Below, piece by piece: positions 15,201 through 20,740 of a stretch of 20,740 bases of DNA. Below the pieces are notes generated by a model. The model worked only from the letters and a program-made list of their open reading frames with translations. It ran no database searches and was not told where the DNA came from. The DNA is from JAWVZB01 sp033722375. Its GTDB lineage: Bacteria > Actinomycetota > Nitriliruptoria > Nitriliruptorales > Nitriliruptoraceae. The stretch covers positions 1-20,740 of the forward strand of contig JAWVZB010000056.1 in assembly GCA_033722375.1 (NCBI GenBank). The letters run 5' to 3'. Numbering within the stretch: the stretch's first letter is position 1; every line of letters begins with the position of its first letter. The position numbers were made by a program, and so were the translations under genes.

Positions 15201-15807
15201 CGACATCGAACGGTGGGCCCACGATGTACTCACGCTGTCCGGAGTCGTTGCTGCGGAGCGGGGCCGCCTGTCCGACGTCCACTCGTTCGCTGACGAGTAC
15301 TTGGCCTACGACCTCGACGCGTCCGGGCAGTACCTGAAGGTGAGCAGCCTCCGGACCGTGGTCCGGGCCGAGGTCGACGCGGGCCTCGCTGCACCGCCGG
15401 ACGAACGCAGCGAACATGTCCGGCGGGCCACCGAAGCCCTCGAGCGTGCCACCGACATCCTCGACCGTCACCCGCCCCAGACACCGGGGGGCCTGCAGAT
15501 GGAGACGCCCCGCACCTACCTGCTCATGGCGCAGGCGGAGCTGTCACGCGTGACCGGGCCGGACCCTGGCCTGTGGAACGAACTCGCCGGCGAGACCTGG
15601 ATGGTGGCCTGGCGGATCTACGCCGACTACCGCCGGGCGGAGGCACTCTTCGCCGTTGACGAAGTGGGGGAGGGGCAGTCGGTGTTGACCGCGGCCCACG
15701 ATGATGCCGTACGCCTCGGGCTCGAGCCTCTCGTGGAGCGGACCGAGGAACTCGCCGACGCCCACGGGATCCAGCTGGAGCCTGTGAACGGTCAGCCAGG
15801 CGACTGA
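12295..15807 (+). CDS. Large SARP-like regulator: winged helix, BTAD, AAA ATPase and TPR-rich C-terminus
   Basis: With the TTG at 12295 (AGGG 7 bases upstream) the product is 1170 residues; a GTG at 12094 would add 67 residues of unlikely composition. The N-terminus M-K-L-L-G-P-V-T-V begins an OmpR-type winged helix (about 1-90). A bacterial transcriptional activation domain follows to about 240, ending in the hallmark Y-E-E-T-K-T-V-L-A-D-E-L-G-V-D-P-S-P-Q-L. The ATPase module has Walker A G-E-A-G-V-G-K-S at 294-301, Walker B V-L-L-V-L-E-D at 405-411, and a later G-N-A-F-Y-V-E-E-L-L. The rest, about 600 residues, is alanine-rich helical repeat resembling TPRs. No C-terminal LuxR helix-turn-helix is visible. 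Such AfsR/SARP relatives integrate a signal through the repeats and activate target promoters in the cytoplasm. The target is unknown. Confidence 0.9.
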   Translation: MKLLGPVTVVDAEGDPVDVGGPKPRGILAMLALSAGSVVTDQQLVGGIWDEREQGGSKRSVQVHVSSLRRALGSDTIERRGSGYVLVGPPGAVDLARFRDLVARAGDATSSKERLELLDAALDLRRGAPLDGLHDLPFAPPAVTRIETEVLTAMAAKASALVDAGRPEDAIRTLEELVERHPLHEPLRGELMTALYRAGRQAQALQVYEETKTVLADELGVDPSPQLQDLHGRILRQELPSGRDRSLSPPEPTPAVVSGVTSRSLVGRDAELAKLMADLQSVTEGQARMVLVGGEAGVGKSRLVEAAVGIATGDGFAVGVGNTVDLGEAGLPFGPVTEALRGLVKRQDRDRIRRELGPMARELARIVPELRDAGETVTPAGTEGRSYVLIAIADLLSILSQQHPVLLVLEDLHWGDAATFDVLTFLSRSLEDSRVCLLGTFRTDELHRRHPFRQRLGELTRASTVERLDLQPFDEEEVRAQVAAITGGEPDDDLTADIARRSGGNAFYVEELLAEGGELPEGSTAVSRALRDVVAARIERLPDASRRLLDVIAVVGRHAQHELLHLLVEADELARALRPPVEAEVLLADDAGYRFRHALVQEVVYDDLLPGERVDLHRRVADVLEENPDFAVGGAGGVDAEIAHHATRSHDLDRAVSASLRAAERARAQTAFEEELSRYEDVLEWWDQAGAATEEHDRLDVLEAAAIAAADAGRARRAAALINTALAEGGAQMDPERHARLRRQFANVAFSLGDMDEAHEQIERALELLADAAPSMVELEVLMSRAELLTLSTTVDPEEALPVAHRAVELAEALGGPEPRARAQHTLGFVLSWTGRIDEALDELEVARRLAGDVDDPRLWTTVLSAMEVALFPFGRRSERCAEISEEALRWLDQGYDRYPESYTLLMWVAYDLLRRGDLPRSEDVIGRLEQHHTEGYRLVHPYHTRATLRWMQGRYEEAEEDLAQARSLDIERWAHDVLTLSGVVAAERGRLSDVHSFADEYLAYDLDASGQYLKVSSLRTVVRAEVDAGLAAPPDERSEHVRRATEALERATDILDRHPPQTPGGLQMETPRTYLLMAQAELSRVTGPDPGLWNELAGETWMVAWRIYADYRRAEALFAVDEVGEGQSVLTAAHDDAVRLGLEPLVERTEELADAHGIQLEPVNGQPGD

Positions 15808-15835
15808 GAGCGTCCGGTAGTGGGCTGGCGTCGGA

Positions 15836-16888
15836 TCAGCAGCCGGCGGTTCCCTGCGGCTCGGCGCCGTCGTAGACGGTCTCGTGACAGGAGACGTCAG
15901 CACCGGCCAGGATCTCCGAGAGCCGCTCGAAAGCGATCCGGTTGACGACGTGGGTGGTGCTGGCCTCCGAAGCGTGGCCGGCGGTGACGAAGTCCTGACC
16001 GAGCGCCCCGAGCACGTAGCCGGTGGCGGTGGTGCCGGATTCTGCGTCGCCCTTGGTCGTCACCGTGTGGAGCTCGACGGGGATGCCGAGCTGGCGCATC
16101 CGTTGTGCGAACTCGCGCGACTGGTTGTAGGGGACCAACCCGTCGTCGACACCGTGGACCATCACGATCCCGGCGACCCCGGAAGCGGCCACGTCCTCGG
16201 CCCGGTAGAGGATGCTGCGCTCGAGGTAGGGCTCCGGACCAGTGGCCTCGATCGGTCCGCCCATCTCGGCCTCGATGTCCGCCTGGGCGTTCGCGGCGAA
16301 CTCGTTCGTCGGTGCGAGGGCACGCGCCCCGAGGTAGGTCTCGACCACGTTGGTGGCGCCTTCGACGTTGAACCAGATGTCGAACAGGGGGGTCTCGCCG
16401 TCGGCACGGGTGGCACCGGCTGCGATCGCGAGGCCCGACGAGTTCCCACCCATCGAGATGCCGTAGGCGACGACGTCCTCGATCGTGGGGCAGGCGGCGA
16501 GGAAGGCGTGCGCCACGTCGATCGCGTCCTCGGCCCCCGCGGTGACGTTCCACCCGCGACTGGAATCGAGGCCCTGCGGGTCCTTGGTGCGTATGTCTCC
16601 GCGGTAGTCGATGGCGACGGCCAGCGCCCCGTCCTGTGCGGCCACCCGCTCGACGTGGGGGATCCACGACTCGGAGGTGTGGCCGTAGCCGTGCATCATC
16701 ACCACCAGCGCCGAGGGATCAGCGGTCGGTGCGGCGTACACACCGCTCAACCGCTCCCCGTGTTCGTTGCGCAAGGGGAGCGGTCGCGCGTTGTCGGCCC
16801 CGTCGTGGCAGGACACCGGAGGCCGGTTCGCCGCCAGCAGGCCGCCGGCCGCGAGAAGCAGGATCAGGAGGAGGCTGGATCGCCGCAT
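15836..16888 (-). CDS. Exported alpha/beta hydrolase
   Basis: This 350-residue protein starts at the ATG at 16888, with GAGGA upstream. Residues 1-20 (M-R-R then a leucine/alanine core ending L-L-A-A) form a signal peptide without a lipobox, so the enzyme is probably secreted or cell-wall associated. The oxyanion-region H-G is at 66-67 (M-M-H-G-Y-G-H). The nucleophile elbow G-I-S-M-G places Ser145, with D248/D249 in V-H-G-V-D-D-G as likely acid and His305 (A-G-H-A-S-E) or His313 as base. This triad supports an esterase, lipase or peptidase of the broad alpha/beta hydrolase fold; the substrate is unknown. Four cysteines (27, 133, 334, 350) in an exported protein may form disulfides. The gene diverges from the selenoprotein gene, 141 bases away, and its end faces the regulator's end 28 bases off. 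Confidence 0.87.
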   Translation of the reverse strand: MRRSSLLLILLLAAGGLLAANRPPVSCHDGADNARPLPLRNEHGERLSGVYAAPTADPSALVVMMHGYGHTSESWIPHVERVAAQDGALAVAIDYRGDIRTKDPQGLDSSRGWNVTAGAEDAIDVAHAFLAACPTIEDVVAYGISMGGNSSGLAIAAGATRADGETPLFDIWFNVEGATNVVETYLGARALAPTNEFAANAQADIEAEMGGPIEATGPEPYLERSILYRAEDVAASGVAGIVMVHGVDDGLVPYNQSREFAQRMRQLGIPVELHTVTTKGDAESGTTATGYVLGALGQDFVTAGHASEASTTHVVNRIAFERLSEILAGADVSCHETVYDGAEPQGTAGC

Positions 16889-17029
16889 GGAGGGGTCCTC
16901 GGTCGGTGGTCGATGGAGGACTTCGACGATCAGGGCTCCATCTCCTCCCTCGGCCCGGGTCGCTCGGACGCCATCGATCGCAAGCCGAACCAGCGGCGAT
17001 AGAGTTGCCGAACGGGGAGGAAGGACCGC
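16889..17029. promoter_or_regulatory. Divergent promoter region between hydrolase and selenoprotein genes
   Basis: A TANNNT-type box TAGAGT (17000-17005) may be the -10 for the + strand gene; no good -35 is seen. GGGGAGGAAGG (17014-17024) is a strong ribosome site 5 bases before the GTG at 17030. GATGGAG (16912-16918) and CTCCATC (16936-16942) form a 7-base inverted repeat that could be an operator for the - strand gene. Confidence 0.35.
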
Positions 17030-17746
17030 GTGGACGCCGACGCCTACAACTACGAGTTCTTCGACCGCTACGTCGAATCCGGGGAGGACGAGGGCGAGTT
17101 CGGCTCCTTCATGGATCGACTGCACGTCGGTGATCCTGCCCCGACCGGGACACTCACCGATCTCGGAACCGGCGAGGACGTCGAACTCGCCGAGCTCTGG
17201 CGCCGTCAGCACACGGTCATGGAGTTCGGGTCGTTCACCTGACCGTACTGCTCAGCAGAGGGTCCTCTGCTGGACGAAGCCGCCGCGCGGCATCCCGACC
17301 TCAACTGGGTCTTCGTCTACACCCGCGAAGCCCATCCGGGCGAGAACGTCAGCCATCACGAACGCTTCGAGGACAAGCTCGAAAACGCCCGGCTGCTGCG
17401 TGACGAGGTCGGCATCGAACGGCGCATCCTGGTCGACGACCTCGAGGGCACGGTCCACCGCGCCTATGGGATGCTGCCGAACATGACGTGGGTGGTCGGG
17501 CGGGGCGGGCGCATCCTCTACAAGGCGGACTGGACCTCTGCCGCGAACGTCGAGGCGTTCATCGAGCGCTACGAGGCCGGTCGGAAGCGCAAGCCGGCGT
17601 CGGGGTCGGTCGCCCCGTACATGACCGAGCAGATCGAGTTCCGGGACGTCGACCGTGAGGAGTTCTACGCCCGGCTCCGCCGCAACGGGCCGCGTGCGTA
17701 CGACGAGTTCAAGCGGGCGGAGAAGATCTGGGGCGACCGCGGATGA
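17030..17746 (+). CDS. Deiodinase-like thioredoxin-fold selenoprotein (in-frame TGA read as selenocysteine)
   Basis: The frame is open from the GTG at 17030 to TGA at 17744-17746 except for one TGA at 17240-17242. Read as selenocysteine, it gives 238 residues with Sec at 71. The centre F-G-S-F-T-U-P-Y-C resembles the F-G-S-C-T-U-P of iodothyronine deiodinases. Residues 93-104 (W-V-F-V-Y-T-R-E-A-H-P-G) match their strand plus E-A-H motif, and the later Y-G-M-L-P-N-M-T-W-V-V and G-R-I-L-Y-K match the end of the thioredoxin fold. Cys74 forms a U-x-x-C pair, which vertebrate deiodinases lack, pointing to a general thiol or peroxide redox role rather than hormone deiodination. A basic helical tail of about 50 residues ends the protein. 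A SECIS-like hairpin follows the TGA. The alternative, a nonsense mutation, is unlikely because both halves keep motif and codon quality. Exact reaction unknown. Confidence 0.88.
17240..17272 (+). promoter_or_regulatory. Bacterial SECIS element directing selenocysteine insertion
   Basis: The UGA is at 17240-17242. CAGCAGAG (17253-17260) pairs perfectly with CTCTGCTG (17265-17272) around the tetraloop GGTC (17261-17264). A U-G pair (17252/17273) extends it. Counting the U of UGA as 1, loop G and U are at 23 and 24. From memory, the E. coli fdhF element has the same GGUC at 22-25, and its G23/U24 contact the elongation factor SelB. The bulged U17 of E. coli is absent here (C17 is paired), so recognition may differ in detail. 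Confidence 0.82.
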
Positions 17747-17820
17747 GCGGCCGCCCCAGCTTGAGGGGATGCGATCAGGCGATCGCGCTGTAGACGAGCG
17801 CCAGGACGAGTCGTGGGGAA

Positions 17821-17867
17821 ACTCGTTCGTAGAACTACGAACGAGTCGTTCGTAAGAAAACGAACGA
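17821..17867. repeat. Array of four ACGAACGA half-sites, probable operator
   Basis: ACTCGTTCGTAG (17821-17832) and CTACGAACGAGT (17835-17846) form a perfect 12-base inverted repeat with a 2-base centre. Directly after, TCGTTCGT (17846-17853) and ACGAACGA (17860-17867) form an 8-base inverted repeat with a 6-base centre. All four arms share the core CGTTCGT. The array lies just upstream of the putative -35 of the dehydrogenase gene, so it probably binds a dimeric regulator in two copies. A terminator role for the upstream gene is possible, but no T-run follows. Confidence 0.65.
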
Positions 17868-17874
17868 GTGTGGT

Positions 17875-17903
17875 GTTCCAGGAGCCCAGCGGTGCTCTAG
17901 CCT
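17875..17903 (+). promoter_or_regulatory. Leaderless promoter of the fused E1 gene
   Basis: GTTCCA (17875-17880) and TAGCCT (17898-17903) are spaced by 17 bases. The -10 ends only 6 bases before the ATG at 17910, so the transcript would begin at or next to the start codon. No Shine-Dalgarno sequence is present, consistent with leaderless translation as is common in actinobacteria. Confidence 0.55.
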
Positions 17904-17909
17904 CGCGGC

Positions 17910-20138
17910 ATGTCCGATGCCGTCGCTGACCTCGACGCCCGCTTCGAGCGGACCCTCTCCGAGACCGCGGGGCCCGATCGGCGACTCGACGCCGACGCCC
18001 CGCTCAGCGACCAGTCAGACCTGACGGCTGGGGCAGCCGTCGGGATCTTCACGGACATGATTCGCTCGCGAGCCATCGACGTCGTCGCACGGGAGATGAA
18101 AGCCCGCGACGAGGGCTACTACACGATCGCCAGCGCCGGCCACGAGGACAACGCCGTCCTCGGGGCGCTCCTCGAGACGACCGATCCCTGCTTCCTGCAC
18201 TACCGGTCGGGGGCACTGATGATGGCGCGGGCTCGGCGCGCGGGGGAGGACCCGCTCTTCGACGTGTTGCTGTCGATCGCTGCTGCGGCGGACGACCCCG
18301 TGGCCGGAGGGCGCCACAAGGTGTGGGGAAGTGCCACCACGTGGGTCCCGCCGCAGACGTCGACGATCGCGTCACATCTTCCGAAGGCGACCGGGACGGC
18401 GTTCGCGATCGATCGGATCCGGCGGCTCGGGACCGATCTGCCGGTCCCCGAGGATGCGATCGTGTGCTGCTCGTTCGGGGATGCCTCGGCGAACCACGCC
18501 ACGGCGCTCGCTGGCATCAACGCGGCCCGGTACGCGCATCGCCAGGGAGGCGGGGTGCCGATCCTGTTCGTCTGCGAGGACAACGGCCTCGGGATCTCGG
18601 TGCCCACGCCGAACCGCTGGATCGAGGACACGTTCCGCAGCACGAGCGGGCTCGAGTACATCCGCGCCTCCGGTGAGCTCGATGACATCTGGTCGGCCAC
18701 CAGACGCGCCATCGACACCTGTCGGGCGGGGCGCAAGCCGGTGTTCCTGCACCTGGAGGTCGTGCGCCTGCTCGCCCACGCCGGTAGCGACGTCGAGGAG
18801 ATGTACCGGACGTCGACCGAGATCGCGGCCGGACGTGACCGTGACCCGATCGTGCGCACCGCACGGCAGCTCCTCCAGCAGGGGGCCGCCACCGCCGACG
18901 AGCTGCGCGAGATCGTGGGAACCACCCGCCAACAGGTCCGCGAGCTGGCTCAGGAGGCTGCGTCCCACGGCCACCTCCCCGACCGAGAGACCGTCATGGC
19001 CCCGCTCGCCCCGTACGACGAGCCCGCCACGCGTGCGGATGCGGAGGCCACCGTCCCGACCGAGGATCGGCTCGAGGTCCACGAGGGATCCCTCCCGGAG
19101 GAGGCCACCGCCGCCACCAAGCGGACCATGGCCGCGCTGATAAACGCCACCCTCACCGACGAGCTCGCCCGTCGGCCCGAGGCGATCGTGTTCGGCGAGG
19201 ACGTCGCGCGCAAGGGCGGTGTCTACCACGTGACCGCAGGGCTCGAGGACGCCGTCGGCAGGAGTCGGGTCTTCGACACGCTGCTGGACGAGACCACGAT
19301 CCTCGGCACCGCCCAGGGGGCGGGGCTCCTGGGGCTGCTCCCGATCCCGGAGATCCAGTACCTGGCCTACCTCCACAACGCACTCGATCAGATCCGCGGA
19401 GAGGCCGCCTCCCTCTCGTTCTTCTCCGCCGGGCGCTACCACAACCCGATGGTGGTGCGGGTGGCCTCGTTCGCGTACCAGAAGGGGTTCGGCGGCCACT
19501 TCCACAACGACAACGCGATCGGGGCGCTGCGGGAAATCCCCGGCATCGCCATCGCCACACCCTCCCGGGGCGACGACGCGGCACGGCTCCTGCGTGGCTG
19601 TCTGGCCTTGGCAGCCGTCAACGGCCGGGTGGTGCTGTTCCTCGAGCCGATCGCGTTGTACCACGAGAAGGACCTCCACGAGCCGGGCGACGGCGGCTGG
19701 CTCTGCGACTACCCACCACCCGGCTCGGCGCTGTTGCCGGGGGAGGTGGGCGTCCACCATCCCGACGCCGGTGACCTCCTGATCGTCACGTACGCCAACG
19801 GGGTGCGGATGTCGTTGCGTGTCGCACGTCGACTGGCGGAGCGCGGGATCGCGAGCCGGGTCGTCGACCTCCGCTGGCTCGCCCCGCTCCCGTTCGCGGC
19901 AGTGAGGGAGCACGCCGCGGACGTCGGCAGGGTGCTCGTGGTCGACGAGTGCCGGGCCACGGGGGGTGGCATCGCCGACGCGGTCGTCGCTGATCTGGTC
20001 GAGAGCGGCTACACCGGATCGCTGGCCACGGTGCGGGCAGCGGACAGCTACATCCCGCTCGGCCCCGCGGCTGCGCACGTGCTCGTGGTGGAGGACGACA
20101 TCGAGACGGCAGCCCACCACCTAGCGACCACGGGGTGA
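17910..20138 (+). CDS. Fused E1 alpha-beta subunit of a thiamine-diphosphate 2-oxoacid dehydrogenase
   Basis: This 742-residue protein joins the two E1 chains. The alpha half (about 1-375) has G-H-E-D-N-A-V near residue 75 and H-Y-R-S-G-A. The thiamine-diphosphate site has G-D-A-S at 190-193 and E-D-N-G-L-G-I-S from 223, in place of the usual G-D-G and N-N. The beta half begins near 402 with K-R-T-M-A-A-L-I-N. It includes V-F-G-E-D-V-A-R-K-G-G-V-Y, then the E-I-Q-Y-L-A-Y-L segment, and ends with D-S-Y-I-P-L-G-P-A-A. Such E1s decarboxylate branched-chain 2-oxoacids or pyruvate and pass the acyl group to a lipoyl E2. No E2 or E3 gene lies in the window. I favour a branched-chain type by general look, without certainty. 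The gene has its own operator array and leaderless promoter, so regulation is likely separate from the selenoprotein. Confidence 0.9.
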   Translation: MSDAVADLDARFERTLSETAGPDRRLDADAPLSDQSDLTAGAAVGIFTDMIRSRAIDVVAREMKARDEGYYTIASAGHEDNAVLGALLETTDPCFLHYRSGALMMARARRAGEDPLFDVLLSIAAAADDPVAGGRHKVWGSATTWVPPQTSTIASHLPKATGTAFAIDRIRRLGTDLPVPEDAIVCCSFGDASANHATALAGINAARYAHRQGGGVPILFVCEDNGLGISVPTPNRWIEDTFRSTSGLEYIRASGELDDIWSATRRAIDTCRAGRKPVFLHLEVVRLLAHAGSDVEEMYRTSTEIAAGRDRDPIVRTARQLLQQGAATADELREIVGTTRQQVRELAQEAASHGHLPDRETVMAPLAPYDEPATRADAEATVPTEDRLEVHEGSLPEEATAATKRTMAALINATLTDELARRPEAIVFGEDVARKGGVYHVTAGLEDAVGRSRVFDTLLDETTILGTAQGAGLLGLLPIPEIQYLAYLHNALDQIRGEAASLSFFSAGRYHNPMVVRVASFAYQKGFGGHFHNDNAIGALREIPGIAIATPSRGDDAARLLRGCLALAAVNGRVVLFLEPIALYHEKDLHEPGDGGWLCDYPPPGSALLPGEVGVHHPDAGDLLIVTYANGVRMSLRVARRLAERGIASRVVDLRWLAPLPFAAVREHAADVGRVLVVDECRATGGGIADAVVADLVESGYTGSLATVRAADSYIPLGPAAAHVLVVEDDIETAAHHLATTG

Positions 20139-20211
20139 TGGCACTGGGTGAACGGCCGAAGGGCATCGCAAGTCGTGGCAGACTGGGAAGCGCGCCGCAG
20201 GAAGGGACCAC

Positions 20212-20740
20212 ATGACCCGCACCGCCATCCGAACCTGCAACCTGTGCGAGGCCACGTGTGGCCTGCGCCTCACCCTCGAGGGTGACGAGGTCGTGCGGAT
20301 CGAGGGCGACGACGACGACGTCTTCAGCCACGGCTACCTGTGCCCCAAGGGGGCGGTGATGGGGGAGCTGGACGCGGATCCGGACCGGCTGCGCTCACCG
20401 GTGATCCGCACTGGCGAGTCGTGGTCAGAGGTCTCGTGGGACGAGGCGTTCGCGCACGTCGCGGACCGCCTGTGGCCGATCATCGACGAGCACGGTCCTA
20501 ACGCGGTGGCGGTGTACCTCGGCAATCCCAACGTCCACAACCTGTCGGGCGCGCTGTACGGCAAGCCGTTCTTGAAGGCGCTGCGCACGCAGAACATCTT
20601 CACCGCCAGCACCGTCGACCAGATGCCCAAGCACGTCTCGAGTGGGCTGCTGTTCGGTGACCCACTGGCGATCGCGGTTCCCGACATCGACCGCACCGAC
20701 CACCTGTTGATGCTCGGCGCGAACCCGCACATGTCGAACG
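20212..20740 (+). CDS. Molybdopterin oxidoreductase, N-terminal part (runs off the right edge)
   Basis: The visible 176 residues begin at ATG 20212 after AGGAAGGG. The N-terminus carries the [4Fe-4S] pattern C-x2-C-x3-C with cysteines at 9, 12 and 16 and a fourth at 44 (G-Y-L-C-P-K-G), as in formate dehydrogenases and other DMSO-reductase-family enzymes. Further landmarks are D-R-L-R-S-P-V, W-S-E-V-S-W-D-E-A, and N-P-N-V-H-N-L-S-G. The segment S-T-V-D-Q-M-P-K-H-V-S-S, where the Mo-ligating residue often sits, shows no Cys, Ser or Sec in the usual place, and no in-frame TGA occurs in this part. This resembles a cytoplasmic actinobacterial subgroup of unknown substrate. There is no twin-arginine signal. 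It follows the E1 gene after 73 bases and may be co-transcribed. Confidence 0.9.
   Translation, partial: MTRTAIRTCNLCEATCGLRLTLEGDEVVRIEGDDDDVFSHGYLCPKGAVMGELDADPDRLRSPVIRTGESWSEVSWDEAFAHVADRLWPIIDEHGPNAVAVYLGNPNVHNLSGALYGKPFLKALRTQNIFTASTVDQMPKHVSSGLLFGDPLAIAVPDIDRTDHLLMLGANPHMSN

Noticed and set aside
13927..15471. Long reading frame on the - strand (514 codons)
   Set aside because: Antisense to the TPR region of the BTAD regulator, with no recognisable domain; a shadow of codon bias.
15884..17002. Long reading frame on the + strand opposite the hydrolase
   Set aside because: The - strand frame has a signal peptide and full catalytic triad; the + strand frame has neither motif nor ribosome site.
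17030..17242. A 70-residue protein ending at the TGA, with the downstream piece as a separate gene or pseudogene
   Set aside because: The frame continues with good codon use and family motifs, the TGA lies at the active-site position, and a SECIS hairpin follows. The 17471 start has no ribosome site and would begin mid-domain.
17821..17846. The 12-base inverted repeat as a simple terminator for the selenoprotein gene
   Set aside because: There is no T-run, it lies 75 bases after the stop, and the same half-site recurs in a second inverted repeat next to a promoter, so an operator is preferred; a dual role is not excluded.
18372..20120. Long reading frame on the - strand (582 codons)
   Set aside because: It is antisense to the clearly recognised E1 gene; its composition (Arg, Gly, Asp, Val rich, no domain) is that of a GC-rich shadow frame.

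Overview
The window is GC-rich, almost fully coding DNA. It uses many GTG and TTG starts and TANNNT-type -10 boxes. It carries actinobacterial-style families: BlaI/M56 pair, SARP-like BTAD-AAA-TPR regulator, short SecG, and fused E1 dehydrogenase. The best guess is a deep-branching, high-GC member of the Actinomycetota. This is an inference from gene content; no rRNA or phylogenetic marker was tested. No CRISPR array, insertion sequence, integrase or phage gene was seen.

Layout. (1) 1-4954, + strand: a peptide/oligopeptide ABC importer operon, made of the end of a family 5 solute-binding protein, two permeases and two ATPases. A very stable intercistronic hairpin separates the binding protein from the permeases. 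(2) 4955-5196: a gene-free gap between convergent genes, filled with nested palindromes. (3) 5197-6468, - strand: an MFS exporter. (4) 6583-8344, + strand: a BlaI-type repressor and an M56 (BlaR1-like) membrane metalloprotease. (5) 8406-11853, + strand: secG, followed closely by two family 5 binding lipoproteins that overlap each other and have no permease beside them. (6) 11854-12294: a 441-base stretch without protein genes, holding tRNA-Leu(GAG) with its promoter and terminator, a second hairpin, and an inverted repeat beside the likely promoter of the next gene. (7) 12295-15807, + strand: a large BTAD/AAA/TPR transcriptional regulator. (8) 15836-16888, - strand: an exported alpha/beta hydrolase. 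(9) 17030-17746, + strand: a gene interrupted by one in-frame TGA, read here as a selenoprotein. (10) 17910-20138, + strand: a fused E1 alpha-beta 2-oxoacid dehydrogenase behind a compact operator-like repeat array and a leaderless promoter. (11) 20212 to the right edge: the N-terminal part of a molybdopterin oxidoreductase.

The most important observation is the selenoprotein at 17030-17746. A conventional caller would report two unrelated fragments (17030-17242 and 17471-17746). Reading the TGA at 17240-17242 as selenocysteine restores a 238-residue thioredoxin-fold protein. Its F-G-S-F-T-Sec-P-Y-C centre and downstream R-E-A-H block resemble the iodothyronine deiodinase family. Directly after the TGA lies an 8-bp hairpin with a GGUC loop. 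Its loop G and U fall at positions 23 and 24 counted from the U of UGA, the geometry I recall for the E. coli fdhF SECIS. The genome should therefore encode selA, selB, selC and selD, which cannot be checked from this window.

Functional links are partly inference. The ABC operon imports peptides. The two orphan lipoproteins may feed it or another importer. The selenoprotein, the fused E1 and the molybdoenzyme form a same-strand run with a redox theme, but nothing in the sequence proves one pathway.
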